The notes: generated from the letters alone by a model not told the origin. A DNA stretch of 64,000 nt from Acidimicrobiia bacterium (GCA_026002935.1 BPGH01000001.1:669965-733964); one strand, 5' to 3'; shown: positions 53,927 to 63,858, numbered from the stretch's first letter. Numbers and translations are program-made.

Positions 53927-55377
53927 CGCGTGCGCGCGAGCGGGTGCGGGCGGTCGCCGGATCCACCCGCGTGCCACGAGGGGGCGCGGGCGTGCTCGTC
54001 GGGCTGGCCCTGTTCGCCGGCTACGTGGCCGTGCAGCGGGGCCGCATCGTGTCGTTCGACGGCTCGGTCATGGCGAACCTCGCGCACAACCTCGTCGAGC
54101 GGGGCACCCTCACGGTCGACCGGGCGGTCGACACCCTCGGCCTCCAGAGCCCGCACGCGTCGTACGGGCTCGGCACCTCGCTCGCGATGGCGCTGCCGAC
54201 GGTGCTGCAGGAGTGGTTCGCGCCCGGCGGCCAGGGCCTCGTGTCCTTGACGAATCCGTTGCTCCTGGCGGCGACCGCCGGCGTGCTCGTGCCGATCGGC
54301 CGCGCGCTCGGGTGGGACCCCCTCGTCTCCGTGGTGGTCGCCCTCGGGTTCGGGAGCCTGACGCTCGCCCCGTGGCTGAGCACCGAGGGGTTCTCGGAGC
54401 CGGGCGTCGCGCTGGGGCTCGCGCTCGCGCTGCTCGGCGTCGTGCGCTGGGAGCGACGGGCCGGTCCCCTGACGGCGGGGACGGGCGTCGCGGTCGCGAT
54501 CCTGTTCCGCCCCGATTCGGTGCTGCTCGTCGCCCCGATCCTGGTCGCGGTGCCCTTGTCGTACCCGCGTGACCGGTGGCTCACCCGATCGGCGGTCACC
54601 GGGGTGGCGGTCCCCCTCGTCGCGGTCGCGGCGTTGCAGCTCTGGTACGACGCGTACCGCTACGGCTCGGTGTTCGAGACGGGCTTCTCGCAGCAGGCCC
54701 GTGGGCGGGGCTTCGACACCCCGATGCTCGAAGGGCTCGACCTCCTGCTGCGCTCCCCGGGGCGGGGCTTCTTCTTCTACACGCCGGTGCTGCTGCTCGG
54801 GCTGCCCGGCGCGGTGCTGCTGTGGCGGCGCCTGCCGGCGCTGACCGGGGTACTCGGCCTGCTCGTCGCCGTCCGGCTCGTGTTCTTCGCGGTGTGGCAC
54901 CAGCCGGAGGGCGGGGTCGGTTGGGGACCGAGGCTGCTGTTCCCCGCCACGGTCGTGATGGCGGTCTTCGCCGGCGAGACGCTGGACCGGCTCGGTTCGC
55001 AGCGGGGGGTGCTCGTGGCCTCGGTCGTGCTCGCGGCGATGAGCGCGGGAGTCGTGGCCGTCGGGCTGGCGGTCCCGTACGAGCAGTACTGGCGCCGGTA
55101 CGTCGACGCACCGGGGCTCACGGCGGCCGAGCGCGCGCAGCGAAGCCACGACTATTTCTGGAGCCTCCGGCACAACGCCATCGCCGGCAACCTCGCGCTG
55201 CTCGACGAGGCCCGTCCCTTCCCATTGCGCCACTTCGCGGGCGGTGTGACCGTGCCCGGGGCGACGGCGGCGACGGTCGCAGTCGCCGGCGCAGCGGCCG
55301 CGGTCGCCGTGGCCCGCCGGCAGCGCGCCGCCGAGGGTGGGGACTCGGGGCCCGTCGGGGCCACGCGCGGGACGTGA
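53923..55377 (+). CDS. Polytopic membrane protein, GT-C glycosyltransferase-like
   Basis: 484 residues with roughly ten hydrophobic segments. After helix 1 an exposed loop contains S-F-D-G-S-V-M-A-N-L, the position of the catalytic acid in GT-C mannosyltransferases, and there is a long C-terminal extracellular loop (about 380-450) with Q-Y-W-R-R-Y. These points suggest polyprenyl-phosphate-sugar-dependent glycosylation, but similarity is weak. ATG 53923 overlaps the holB stop. Confidence 0.65.
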   Translation: MTRARERVRAVAGSTRVPRGGAGVLVGLALFAGYVAVQRGRIVSFDGSVMANLAHNLVERGTLTVDRAVDTLGLQSPHASYGLGTSLAMALPTVLQEWFAPGGQGLVSLTNPLLLAATAGVLVPIGRALGWDPLVSVVVALGFGSLTLAPWLSTEGFSEPGVALGLALALLGVVRWERRAGPLTAGTGVAVAILFRPDSVLLVAPILVAVPLSYPRDRWLTRSAVTGVAVPLVAVAALQLWYDAYRYGSVFETGFSQQARGRGFDTPMLEGLDLLLRSPGRGFFFYTPVLLLGLPGAVLLWRRLPALTGVLGLLVAVRLVFFAVWHQPEGGVGWGPRLLFPATVVMAVFAGETLDRLGSQRGVLVASVVLAAMSAGVVAVGLAVPYEQYWRRYVDAPGLTAAERAQRSHDYFWSLRHNAIAGNLALLDEARPFPLRHFAGGVTVPGATAATVAVAGAAAAVAVARRQRAAEGGDSGPVGATRGT

Positions 55378-55383
55378 TATAAG
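55378..55383 (+). promoter_or_regulatory. -10 hexamer TATAAG of tRNA-Thr
   Basis: TATAAG ends 10 nt before the first tRNA base; no clear -35 is seen. Confidence 0.45.
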
Positions 55384-55393
55384 GAACGCTCCC

Positions 55394-55466
55394 GCCGGAG
55401 TAGCTCAGTCGGCAGAGCAGCTCACTCGTAATGAGCAGGCCAGGGGTTCGAGTCCCCTCTCCGGCT
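55394..55466 (+). tRNA. tRNA-Thr (anticodon CGT)
   Basis: 73 nt. Acceptor GCCGGAG pairs with CTCCGGC, the D arm holds AGCTCAGTCGGCAGAGC, and the anticodon arm GCTCA-CTCGTAA-TGAGC gives CGT, which reads ACG (Thr). The T arm is GGGGTTCGAGTCCCC. The discriminator base is T; CCA is not encoded. Confidence 0.96.
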
Positions 55467-55507
55467 CCCCGCGGAGCGATCGGGCCCTGCGGCCCGCCCG
55501 CGCGGCA

Positions 55508-55546
55508 GCGGCCGGGCCGGTACGGGGGAATGACCGGCCCGGCCGC
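55508..55546. terminator. Long terminator hairpin after tRNA-Thr
   Basis: Perfect 14-bp inverted repeat GCGGCCGGGCCGGT/ACCGGCCCGGCCGC with an 11-nt loop. It stands between the tRNA and a convergent lipoprotein gene and could serve both. Confidence 0.65.
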
Positions 55547-55600
55547 GTCGCCGGGGAGGCCGTCGCCGTCGGTGGCGAACGGTCGGCCGCTCGAGGCGGC

Positions 55601-56218
55601 TCAGAGCGTGACGCCGGGCGGCAGCAGCACCGCGTCGATCACGTGCACGACGCCGTTCGACGCCTCGACGTCGGGCTGGACCACGTTCGCCTCGTTGACG
55701 CGCACGCCGTCGGCGCCGGCGACGATCGTCACGTCCTGGCCCTCGACGGTGGGCACGGCCGCACCGGTGGCGACGTCGGGCAGGTCCGCGACCGCGGACG
55801 CCGGGTACTCGCCCGACACGACGTGGTACGTGAGGATCTGGGTCAGCAGCTCGGTGTCGGCGAGGATCGCGTCGAGCTTGTCGGCGGGGATCGCGGCGAA
55901 CGCCTCGTTGGTCGGGGCGAACACGGTGAACGGCCCCTCGCCCGAGAGCGTCTCGGTGAGGCCCGCGGTCTGCACCGCCGTCACGAGCGTCGACAGGTCG
56001 GGCGTCGCCGCCGCGACGTCGACGATCGTGCCGGATCCGGCCTCGCCGGACGTGTCCTCGGTCGTCTCACCGGTCATCGACTCCGACGTGTCCGGCGCGT
56101 CCGTCTGTTCGGTCGTCGTGTCCGCCGCGTCGTCGTCATCGTCGTCCCCGCACGCGGAGAGCGCGAGCACGAGCGCGGTCGCGACGGCGAAGCTCCTCAT
56201 TGCAGCGCGTGTGCGCAA
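55601..56218 (-). CDS. Fasciclin-domain (FAS1) lipoprotein
   Basis: 205 residues. Signal peptide with lipobox A-L-S-A-C-G, an Asp/Thr/Glu-rich linker, and one FAS1 domain (about 65-205) with F-T-V-F-A-P-T-N-E-A-F-A near the middle, Y-H-V-V-S-G and the closing N-G-V-V-H-V-I-D-A-V-L-L-P. FAS1 lipoproteins act in adhesion. TTG 56218 is preferred over ATG 56200 because GAGGAG (56228-56223) is 4 nt before it. Confidence 0.92.
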   Translation of the reverse strand: MRTRAAMRSFAVATALVLALSACGDDDDDDAADTTTEQTDAPDTSESMTGETTEDTSGEAGSGTIVDVAAATPDLSTLVTAVQTAGLTETLSGEGPFTVFAPTNEAFAAIPADKLDAILADTELLTQILTYHVVSGEYPASAVADLPDVATGAAVPTVEGQDVTIVAGADGVRVNEANVVQPDVEASNGVVHVIDAVLLPPGVTL

Positions 56219-56334
56219 CGTTGTCTCCTCACCCTCGTGCCGCCGGCGGCTCCGGCGACTCCTCGGGTACTACGGAGTGCCGGCCCCGGCCGGATGACCC
56301 GGCGCCGTGCGCGCCGCGCGGCGGGGACGCCTGA

Positions 56335-56991
56335 TCACGGCCGCCACACGGCCGTGGCGGGATCCGAGAACGTGTACAGGTCGGGCCGGTACACGACGAA
56401 CACGTCGTCCACGCCGCCGACGTAGAGGAACACGTCGCCGCGTACCTGCTCGCCGGGGTCGAGCAGGACGGAGTGCGCCAGCGTGGAGGCGGGACCGACG
56501 AAGTCGGCGCTGCGGTAGCCCTCCTCCCGGTTCCACACCCAGAAGTGGACCGCCCCGGCGGACTGGGCCCGCCGGTCGCGGTTGAAGACGCGGACCGTCA
56601 CCCGGAGGAAGTCGCCGTCGTAGCCGTCGACGTACGGCGACGCCGGGACGCGATCGACGCGCTCCACCCACGTCGTGAAGCCGCTCAGGCGCGCCGGGGC
56701 GCCGACCGCGCGCTCCTGCGTGTCCTCGTCGGAGGGGAAGTCGCCGCCGAAGCGCTCGCCGGGGTTGCCCGGGTCCCCCCGGGTGCCGACCTCGTCCGCC
56801 GTGCCGTAGCGGTCCGGGGGCGGGGGATCGCGAAGACCGTCGGCCAGCCCGGCGACCGTGCTCCCCGCGTCGCGCGCGCGGTCGCGCAACGCGCCGAACG
56901 CCACCGCCCCGGCGGCGACGACGCCCCCGACTGCCGCGGCCACCCCGACGGCCGCGAGCACGCGCCGGGCGGACCGGCGCCGGTCAGACAT
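56335..56991 (-). CDS. Membrane-anchored secreted protein, DUF4352-like domain
   Basis: 218 residues. A basic start and one hydrophobic helix (about 10-33) anchor it; a Pro/Gly/Asp-rich linker follows. The outer domain (about 100-215) reads like a DUF4352/telokin-type beta sandwich: D-F-L-R-V-T-V-R-V-F-N-R-D, F-W-V-W-N-R-E-E-G-Y and L-D-P-G-E-Q-V-R-G-D-V-F-L-Y-V. Ligand unknown. Its ATG overlaps the end of the preceding unknown gene by 8 bp. Confidence 0.65.
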   Translation of the reverse strand: MSDRRRSARRVLAAVGVAAAVGGVVAAGAVAFGALRDRARDAGSTVAGLADGLRDPPPPDRYGTADEVGTRGDPGNPGERFGGDFPSDEDTQERAVGAPARLSGFTTWVERVDRVPASPYVDGYDGDFLRVTVRVFNRDRRAQSAGAVHFWVWNREEGYRSADFVGPASTLAHSVLLDPGEQVRGDVFLYVGGVDDVFVVYRPDLYTFSDPATAVWRP

Positions 56992-57694
56992 CGACACCCC
57001 ACACCACTCGCGTCGCACCCGGCAGGACGACGGCCGCGCACGTGAGATAGAAGCGACCGCGGCGGTCGCCGATCGGGAACCACATCTCGGTCGTGTCCGG
57101 CCGCGTCCGGCCCGCGTCCGGTGACGGTGGGACCACCGCGACGTACGGCGAGGCGACCGCGCCGTCGCGCGCGTGCACGAGGACGCAGCGCACGGCGGGC
57201 ACGAAGGCCGCGTCGGCAACGGTCACCGTCACGTGCGCGAGCGCGCCGGCGTCCTCGACGCGCGGCGCGAACCCCTCGGCCAGCGCCGACACGTCGCGTG
57301 CCGCGCCCGGCGGCATCGCGGCGCGCCCGACCACCGACACCGGTCCCGGCGAGATCACGCCGCCGTACGGCAGGGGTGCCGCGACGCCGGCGCGCAGCTC
57401 GACCTCACCGGCCTTCGCGCCCGGCCGGCGCGGGTAGAGCGTCAGCGGCCCGGGCGCATCACCCGGCGCGACACCGGGCGCGACCTGCGGGTCCACCCCA
57501 TGGGGCCCGGCCGCCCCGACGCGCCCGGCGGCGGCCCGCCCGGCGGCGACGCACGCGACGGCCGCGAGCGTCGCGATCGTCGTGCGCGCGGCGCGGCCGG
57601 CCACGAGACGTTCGACCCCCCGGCGCCGGGCGTCGTTACGGCCGCTCGCGCACTCGCGGTCCGCGCACGGGCCGCCGGCGGGCCGGGTCGCCAC
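56984..57694 (-). CDS. Secreted or membrane-anchored protein of unknown function
   Basis: 236 residues from GTG 57694. After ~35 basic residues there is one hydrophobic segment ([15 protein letters not shown]), then a beta-rich outer part with no recognised domain; L-T-L-Y-P-R-R-P-G and [16 protein letters not shown] are its most distinctive stretches. It overlaps the next gene by 8 bp and lies divergent from sigR, so control by that sigma factor is possible. Confidence 0.55.
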   Translation of the reverse strand: MATRPAGGPCADRECASGRNDARRRGVERLVAGRAARTTIATLAAVACVAAGRAAAGRVGAAGPHGVDPQVAPGVAPGDAPGPLTLYPRRPGAKAGEVELRAGVAAPLPYGGVISPGPVSVVGRAAMPPGAARDVSALAEGFAPRVEDAGALAHVTVTVADAAFVPAVRCVLVHARDGAVASPYVAVVPPSPDAGRTRPDTTEMWFPIGDRRGRFYLTCAAVVLPGATRVVWGVDV

Positions 57695-57716
57695 GGGCGC
57701 CCGCGGTGGCGACCAC

Positions 57717-57722
57717 TAGCCT
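57717..57722 (+). promoter_or_regulatory. -10 hexamer TAGCCT of leaderless sigR
   Basis: TAGCCT ends 7 nt before ATG 57730. I see no GGAAT/GTT-type SigR autoregulatory promoter in the 35-bp gap. Confidence 0.45.
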
Positions 57723-57729
57723 GGCGCCG

Positions 57730-58314
57730 ATGGCCGACCAGGCGCGGTTCGCCGAGCTCACGATGCCCTACATGTCCGCCCTGTACGCGGCCGCGCTGCG
57801 GATGACGCGCAACCCGTCCGACGCCGAGGACCTCGTGCAGGAGACGTACCTGCGCGCGTACCGGGGCTTCCAGGGCTTCCGCGAAGGGACCAACCTCAAG
57901 GCCTGGCTGTACAAGATCCTCACCAACACCTACATCAACGCGTACCGGGCGAAGCGCCGCCGGCCCGACCAGGTCGACCTCGACGAGGTCGAGGACTTCT
58001 ACCTGTTCCGGCGCCTCGGCGGGCTCGAGGCGGCGGACGCGACCCGCACCGCCGAGACGGAGGTGCTCGACGCGATCCCCGACGCCGAGGTGAAGGAGGC
58101 GCTGGAGTCGCTGCCCGAGCAGTTCCGCATGGCGGTGATCCTCGCCGACATCGAGGGGTTCTCGTACAAGGAGATCGCCGAGATCCTCGAGGTGCCGATC
58201 GGCACCGTGATGTCGCGCATCCACCGCGGGCGCAAGCAGCTCCAGAAGAAGCTGTGGGAGTACGCGCAGGAGCACAACATCCGGCCGCGAGCCGAGACCA
58301 CGACCGGGGGATGA
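57730..58314 (+). CDS. sigR: ECF sigma factor of the SigR/SigH oxidative-stress type
   Basis: 194 residues. Region 2 is [15 protein letters not shown] with [15 protein letters not shown], and region 4 is [17 protein letters not shown] with [12 protein letters not shown]. These are near-identical to SigR/SigH, which control thiol-redox genes. The next gene encodes its zinc anti-sigma factor. ATG 57730. Confidence 0.93.
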   Translation: MADQARFAELTMPYMSALYAAALRMTRNPSDAEDLVQETYLRAYRGFQGFREGTNLKAWLYKILTNTYINAYRAKRRRPDQVDLDEVEDFYLFRRLGGLEAADATRTAETEVLDAIPDAEVKEALESLPEQFRMAVILADIEGFSYKEIAEILEVPIGTVMSRIHRGRKQLQKKLWEYAQEHNIRPRAETTTGG

Positions 58315-58320
58315 GGGGGG

Positions 58321-58569
58321 ATGGACTGCGAGCACGCGATGTACCGCGTCTACGAGTACCTCGACGGGGAGCTCACCATGTGGCGCCGGCGGGCGATCGC
58401 CCGCCACCTCGACGAGTGCCCGCCGTGCGCGCAGGGGTTCCACTTCGAGGTCGAGTTGCGCCAGATCGTGGCGTCGAAGTGCCACGAGAAGGTCCCGCAC
58501 GAGCTCCGTACGCGCATCGCGGCCGCGCTCGGCATCGAGCCGCCCCCCGATCCCGGCGATCCCGCGTAG
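58321..58569 (+). CDS. rsrA: RsrA/RshA-type zinc anti-sigma factor
   Basis: 82 residues. The redox-sensing ZAS motif H-x3-C-x2-C is at H29, C33 and C36, with Cys3 and Cys54 completing the usual cysteine set. Disulfide formation releases zinc and frees the sigma factor. It starts 6 nt after sigR with a GAGGGGGG ribosome-binding site, so the two are cotranscribed. Confidence 0.93.
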   Translation: MDCEHAMYRVYEYLDGELTMWRRRAIARHLDECPPCAQGFHFEVELRQIVASKCHEKVPHELRTRIAAALGIEPPPDPGDPA

Positions 58570-58672
58570 GCGGCCGCTGCGCGCCGCCGCCCGCACCGGC
58601 GGCGCACGGTCCCGCTTCGCCGGGGCCGCCGGGCGAGGCCGTACGATGGGCGTACGTCCCCGAGGAGGTGCA

Positions 58673-58900
58673 GTGAGGCCCACGACCGTCCTGTCCGCGC
58701 TCGCCGCCGTGCTGATCGCGCTCGGTGCGCTGGGGATCGGCGTCTACCTGTTCTGGGACCGCGACGGCGGCAAGGACTGGTTCTACTGGGCCGCACCGCT
58801 GCTCGCGATCGCGTTCGGCGGGATGATGGCGACCCTCGTCGCCCAGTACTGGCGCCGCGTCGGCCAGCTCGAGGTGAGGGGCCGGCCCCGCAGTGGGTGA
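58673..58900 (+). CDS. Small two-helix membrane protein
   Basis: 75 residues with two hydrophobic segments (about 4-27 and 38-57) separated by F-W-D-R-D-G-G-K-D-W-F-Y-W. GTG 58673 is set by GAGGAGG (58662-58668), 4 nt before it; an upstream ATG at 58646 in the same frame lacks a ribosome-binding site. The stop overlaps the next start (GTGA), linking it with the metalloprotease. Function unknown. Confidence 0.7.
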   Translation: MRPTTVLSALAAVLIALGALGIGVYLFWDRDGGKDWFYWAAPLLAIAFGGMMATLVAQYWRRVGQLEVRGRPRSG

Positions 58901-59985
58901 CGATGCCTGACGAGCCGGCGAGCGCCGCGGTCCCCGACCCGATCGACTGGACCACGGCCCGCCGGGTCGCGCGGCTCGTCGCCGGGCGCGACCCGCTCGC
59001 CGACTCGTACCTCGGCGCCTCGCTCGCGCACGACTTCGGTGCCGCCACCCGCGTCGCCGAGGGGCTCGTCGCCGAGTTCACCGGGCTGCGCTCGGACGTG
59101 CCCGTCCGCGCGGCGGTGCTCGACCGGCGCGACTGGGTCGACGCGAACATCGCCTCGATGCGCGCGCTGCTCGCGCCACTGCTCGAACGGGTCGGGCGCC
59201 GGCTCGCGCACAGCCCGCTCGCCCCGGTCGGCCGGCACGTCGCCGCGACCGAGCTCGGCGCGCTCGTCGGCTACCTCTCGCAACGGGTGCTCGGGCAGTA
59301 CGACCTGCTCGTACCCGACGACGACGCCGGTGACGCGGTCTACTACGTCGGGCCGAACGTCCTCGCCCTCGAGAAGCGCTTCGCGTTCCGCCCCGGCGAC
59401 TTCCGGCTGTGGATCGCGATCCACGAGGTGACGCACCGCGCCCAGTTCACCGGGGTCCCGTGGATGCGCGACCACTTCCTGTCCCTCGCGCGCCAGGCCT
59501 TCGAGGTCGTCGACCCCGACCCGCGCTCGGTGTTCCGCGCGATCTCGCGCGCGCTCGACGACCTGCGCGTCGGCCGCAACCCGGTCGAGGAGGGCGGGAT
59601 CGTCGGCCTGTTCGCCACGCCGGCGCAGCGGGAGGTGCTCGCGCGCATCCAGGCGCTGATGTCGCTGCTCGAGGGGCACGGCAACTTCGTGATGTCCCGG
59701 CTCGGTCGTGAGCACGTCGCGGGCGAGGAGCGGATGGCGCGTGTCCTGCACCGTCGCCGCACCGCCGGCGGCGTCGTCGGGATGTTCCACAAGCTCGTCG
59801 GGCTCGACCAGAAGCTCCGCCAGTACGAGGTCGGCGAGCGCTTCGTGAACGGGGTCGTCGAGCGGGCCGGTGTGGGCGCGATCGACCACGTCTGGGCCTC
59901 GCCGGAGAACCTGCCGACGAACGACGAGCTCGCGGACCCGGCCGCGTGGCTCGCGCGCATGGAGCGGAGCCGTGTGGCGGGCTGA
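58897..59985 (+). CDS. DUF2342 zinc-dependent metalloprotease-like protein
   Basis: 362 residues. The zinc motif H-E-V-T-H (about residues 177-181) lies in L-W-I-A-I-H-E-V-T-H-R-A-Q-F, and L-L-E-G-H-G-N-F-V-M-S provides a second His region. This actinobacterial family was once listed as F420-biosynthesis-associated; function is unproven. In M. tuberculosis a homologue (Rv3626c) also precedes tilS. GTG 58897 or ATG 58903. Confidence 0.9.
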   Translation: MTMPDEPASAAVPDPIDWTTARRVARLVAGRDPLADSYLGASLAHDFGAATRVAEGLVAEFTGLRSDVPVRAAVLDRRDWVDANIASMRALLAPLLERVGRRLAHSPLAPVGRHVAATELGALVGYLSQRVLGQYDLLVPDDDAGDAVYYVGPNVLALEKRFAFRPGDFRLWIAIHEVTHRAQFTGVPWMRDHFLSLARQAFEVVDPDPRSVFRAISRALDDLRVGRNPVEEGGIVGLFATPAQREVLARIQALMSLLEGHGNFVMSRLGREHVAGEERMARVLHRRRTAGGVVGMFHKLVGLDQKLRQYEVGERFVNGVVERAGVGAIDHVWASPENLPTNDELADPAAWLARMERSRVAG

Positions 59986-60024
59986 CGCACCCGGCGCCGC
60001 CCGGCGCCGCCCGGCGCGCCCGCG

Positions 60025-61353
60025 GTGAGGGACGCACTCGCGGCCGTCGCCGCGCGCTGGCGTGACCGGCTCGTGGCGGTCGACGACCTGCGGGGGCCGG
60101 TGGTGGTCGGCTGCTCGGGCGGCGCGGACTCCCTCGCGCTCCTGGCGTCGCTGCACGCGACCGGCCACGACGTGCGCGCGGTGTACGTCGACCACGGGCT
60201 GCGTGAAGGGAGCGCGCGCGACGGCGACGTCGTACGCGCGCTGTGCGAGCGGCTCGGCGTTCCGTTCGAGGCGCGCGCCGTCGCCGTCGCCCGCACGGGC
60301 GGCCTCGAGGCGAACGCACGGACCGCGCGCTACCGGGCGCTCGACGACGCCCGGCGGGCGGCCGGCGCGTGCGCCGTCGCGGTCGGCCACACGCGTGACG
60401 ACCAGGCGGAGACCGTGCTGCTGAACCTGCTGCGCGGCGCGGGCACGACCGGGCTGGCGGGCATGCCCGCCCGGCGCGGCCACCTGGTGCGCCCGCTGCT
60501 CGGGTTGCGCCGCGCCGAGACGGCCGAGATCTGTGCGCTGCTCGGGGTCGCCCCGGTGCGCGACCCGATGAACGACGACCTGCGGCACCGCCGGGTCTGG
60601 GTCCGGCGCGAGCTGCTGCCGCGCCTCGCGGCGGGTGCCGACCGCGACGTCGTGGAGGTGCTCGCACGCCAGGCCGAGCTCGCCCGCGAGGAGGACGCCC
60701 TCCTCGACGAGCTGGCGGCGGCGGCGGTCCCGGGCGGTACGGGGGGCACGCTCGACGCCGGCCGGCTGTGCGCCGCGCCCGCGCCGCTCGCGCGGCGGGC
60801 GGTGCGCCGCTGGCTCGGGTCGCCGCCGGTCCCGGCGGACGCGGTCGAGCGCGTCCTGGCGGTCGCCGCCGGGCGGCGGCGCGCCGCGCTGCTGCCGGGC
60901 GGGCGCCGGGTGGAGCGGGCGGGCGGCCTGCTGCACGCGGTCGCGCCGCCCGGCGACGCGCCGCCCGACGCGCCGCTCGCGGTCCCGGGGCGCGTGTCGT
61001 TCGGCGGCTACAGGATCGAGGCGTGGGTCGAGCGTGCCGCGCCGGTGCGCTGGCCCGACGGGCGCGCGGTCGCGGTGGTCGACGCCGACCGCCTCGGGCC
61101 GTCGGTGCGGGTGCGCGGGGCGCGCGCCGGTGACCGGTTCCGCCCGATCGGCCGGGGCGGTTCGAAGCTCGTGCGCGACGCGCTCGCGGAGGCCGGCGTG
61201 CCGGCCGGGCTCCGCCCGTCGCACCCGGTGGTGACCGACGCGGCCGGCGCCGTCTGCTGGGTCGTGGGTTACCGTATCGACGACCGGGTGAAGGTCACCG
61301 CGCGCACCCGCCGCTACTGCTGGTTCACCGTCGACAGCGAGCAGTCCGAATGA
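60025..61353 (+). CDS. tilS: tRNA(Ile)-lysidine synthase
   Basis: 442 residues, the long form with a C-terminal substrate domain. PP-loop motif S-G-G-A-D-S at residues 31-36, then Y-V-D-H-G-L-R and [10 protein letters not shown]. It converts C34 of tRNA-Ile(CAU) to lysidine. GTG 60025 follows 2.7 copies of a 10-bp repeat (CCGGCGCCGC, from 59991). ATGA overlap with hpt. Confidence 0.95.
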   Translation: MRDALAAVAARWRDRLVAVDDLRGPVVVGCSGGADSLALLASLHATGHDVRAVYVDHGLREGSARDGDVVRALCERLGVPFEARAVAVARTGGLEANARTARYRALDDARRAAGACAVAVGHTRDDQAETVLLNLLRGAGTTGLAGMPARRGHLVRPLLGLRRAETAEICALLGVAPVRDPMNDDLRHRRVWVRRELLPRLAAGADRDVVEVLARQAELAREEDALLDELAAAAVPGGTGGTLDAGRLCAAPAPLARRAVRRWLGSPPVPADAVERVLAVAAGRRRAALLPGGRRVERAGGLLHAVAPPGDAPPDAPLAVPGRVSFGGYRIEAWVERAAPVRWPDGRAVAVVDADRLGPSVRVRGARAGDRFRPIGRGGSKLVRDALAEAGVPAGLRPSHPVVTDAAGAVCWVVGYRIDDRVKVTARTRRYCWFTVDSEQSE

Positions 61354-61889
61354 ACGACCCCGGCATCGGCCCCGTCATCGTCGACGAGCACGAACTGCAG
61401 ACGCGCATCCGTGAGCTCGGCAAGGAGATCACCGCCGACTACGCCGACGGCCCGCCGCTGCTCGTCGGCATCCTCAAGGGCGCGTTCATGTTCATGGCCG
61501 ATCTGGCGCGCGCGATCGACCTCCCGGTCGAGTTCGACTTCATGGCCGTCTCCTCCTACGGCTCGGCGACGCGCACGAGCGGTGTCGTGAGGATCGTCAA
61601 GGACCTCGACCTCGATCTCACCGACCGCCACGTGCTGCTCGTCGAGGACATCGTCGACTCCGGGCTCACGCTCGCCTACCTGCGCAAGAACCTCAAGGCG
61701 CGTCACCCGGCGTCGCTGGAGGTGTGCGCGCTGCTGGTGAAGGAAGGGCTCCAGAAGACCGATCCCGACCTCAAGTACGTCGGGTTCCGCATCCCGCCCG
61801 ATTTCGTCATCGGCTACGGCCTCGACGTCGACGAGCGGTACCGCAACCTCCCGTACGTCGCACGGTACGCGGGCCCGCCGCCCGGCTGA
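61350..61889 (+). CDS. hpt: Hypoxanthine phosphoribosyltransferase
   Basis: 179 residues. PRPP-binding loop [13 protein letters not shown] near residue 95, K-G-A-F-M-F early, and [16 protein letters not shown] at the purine site. Salvages hypoxanthine and guanine. ATG 61350 overlaps the tilS stop. Confidence 0.96.
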   Translation: MNDPGIGPVIVDEHELQTRIRELGKEITADYADGPPLLVGILKGAFMFMADLARAIDLPVEFDFMAVSSYGSATRTSGVVRIVKDLDLDLTDRHVLLVEDIVDSGLTLAYLRKNLKARHPASLEVCALLVKEGLQKTDPDLKYVGFRIPPDFVIGYGLDVDERYRNLPYVARYAGPPPG

Positions 61890-61926
61890 CCGGGCCGCGC
61901 CCGGTCCGGCCCGGCTCCCCGGCGGG

Positions 61927-61959
61927 TAGCCTGGGCCGCAGGAAGGCCCCTCGGGGGCC
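61927..61959 (+). promoter_or_regulatory. ftsH -10 hexamer and leader hairpin
   Basis: TAGCCT (61927-61932) is a -10 candidate; the leader has GGCCCC/GGGGCC (61945-61950, 61954-61959) with a 3-nt loop, then AAGGAG (61966-61971) 5 nt before GTG 61977. The hairpin lies just upstream of the ribosome-binding site. Confidence 0.4.
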
Positions 61960-61976
61960 GACGGCAAGGAGCGCAC

Positions 61977-63858
61977 GTGTCGAAGCGGGCTCGGGTCCTC
62001 GCGGCGGGCCTCGTGGTCGCGGTCGTGCTCGCCGGCGTGTGGTGGGCGGTGCTCCGTCCCGACGGCGACGGGCGCGAGGAGTTGGGCGTGACCCAGTTCG
62101 AGCGCGCCCTCGACGACGGCGCCGTCGCGCAGGTCGAACTGCACGACCGCAGCAACCGGCTCCTCGGCGAGCTGGAGGACGGGACCCGCTTCGTCGTCCG
62201 CTACCCGAACGAGTACACGGACGAGCTCACGACCCGCATCATCGACGCCGGGTTGGAGCTGCAGGTCGCGAACGACCGGCCGAGCATCTGGCGCGAGCTC
62301 GCGCTGAGCATCGTCCCGCTCGTCGTCGTGCTCGGCATCCTGCTGTTCCTGGTCGTCCGCTTCTACGGCCGCACGGTCCTGGGGTTCGGCCGCACGGGCG
62401 GCTCGGTCGCGAAGCCGGAGCACAAGCGGGTCACGTTCGCCGACGTCGCCGGGCTCGACGAGGCGATCGAGGAGCTGACGGAGATCAAGGAATTCCTCGC
62501 CGACCCGAAGCGGTTCGAGGCGACCGGCGCGACGATCCCCAAGGGCGTCCTGCTCCACGGCCCACCCGGCACCGGCAAGACCCTGCTCGCGCGTGCCGTC
62601 GCGGGTGAGGCGGGCGTCGACTTCTTCTACATCTCGGCGAGCGACTTCGTCGAGATGTTCGCCGGCGTCGGCGCCGCACGCGTGCGCGCGCTGTTCAAGC
62701 AGGCGCGTGCCCACGCGCCGGCGATCGTGTTCGTCGACGAGATCGACGCGGTCGGCCGCCAGCGCGGCGCGGGGGTCGGCGGCGGGCACGACGAACGCGA
62801 GCAGACGCTCAACCAGCTGCTCGTCGAGCTCGACGGATTCGACCCCGCGGTCGGGCGTGATCCTCGTCGCCGCGACGAACCGCCCCGACATGCTCGACCC
62901 CGCGCTGCTGCGACCGGGGCGATTCGACCGCCAGGTCGTCGTCGACCGCCCCGACCTCGAGGGGCGCAAGGCGATCCTGCGCGTCCACGCGCGGGGCAAG
63001 CCGCTCGCCGAGGGGGTCGACCTCGACGTCGTCGCCCGCCGCACCCCCGGCATGACCGGGGCCGACCTCGCCAACCTGCTCAACGAGGCCGCGCTGCTCA
63101 CGGCGCGCCGCAAGCTGCGCGCGATCGGCATGCCCCAGCTCGAGGAGGCGATCGAACGCGTCCTCGCCGGCCCCGAGAAGCGCACCCGGGTGATGAACGA
63201 GCGGGAGCAGCAGGTCATCGCCTACCACGAGGCCGGGCACGCGCTCGTCGGTCACGCGCTCCCGACGAAGGACCCGGTCCACAAGATCTCGATCATCCCG
63301 CGCGGTCGGGCGCTCGGGTACACGCTCGTGCTGCCGACCGAGGACCGGCTGCTGCGCACCCGCAACGAGCTCCTCGACGAGATGACGATGCTGATGGGCG
63401 GCCGCACCGCCGAGGAGATCGTGTTCGGCGACCCGAGCACGGGCGCGCACGACGACATCCAGCGGGCCACCGAGATCGCGCGCCGCATGGTCACCGAGTT
63501 CGGCATGTCCGACGAGATCGGGCCGGTCCGGATCGGGGCCACCAGGGACGAGGTGTTCCTCGGGCGCGAGCTGGGTCACGGCCCCGACTCGTCGGAGGAG
63601 CTCGCCGCCCGCGTCGACGCCGAGGTGCGCCGCCTCGTCGAGGAGGCGCACGACCTCGCCCGCCGCATCCTGGAGGCGCACCGGGACGCGCTCGAACGGC
63701 TGGCCGGGGCGCTGCTCGAGCGCGAGACCATCGACGCGTCGGAGGCCGCCTCCCTGCTCGCCGGGGTCCCGAAGTGGGTGAACCGGGCGCCCGCGCCGGG
63801 CCGGGCGTCCGCCGTCGCCGCCACCGAGCCGCCCGCGTCGGGTAGACCGTCCCCATGA
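61977..63858 (+). CDS. ftsH: ATP-dependent zinc metalloprotease FtsH; one frame break
   Basis: About 626 residues reconstructed. Two N-terminal membrane helices (about 6-24 and 103-122) flank a small outer domain. AAA+ domain: Walker A G-P-P-G-T-G-K-T near residue 195, Walker [11 protein letters not shown], and the second region of homology [16 protein letters not shown]. Protease site H-E-A-G-H near residue 416. It degrades misfolded membrane proteins. One extra base near 62854, between Walker B and the Arg finger, breaks the frame; the flanks are perfectly conserved. Confidence 0.94.

Noticed and set aside
55394..55600. Integrated element using tRNA-Thr as attachment site
   Set aside because: No integrase, no repeated tRNA 3' end, and flanking genes are ordinary core genes.
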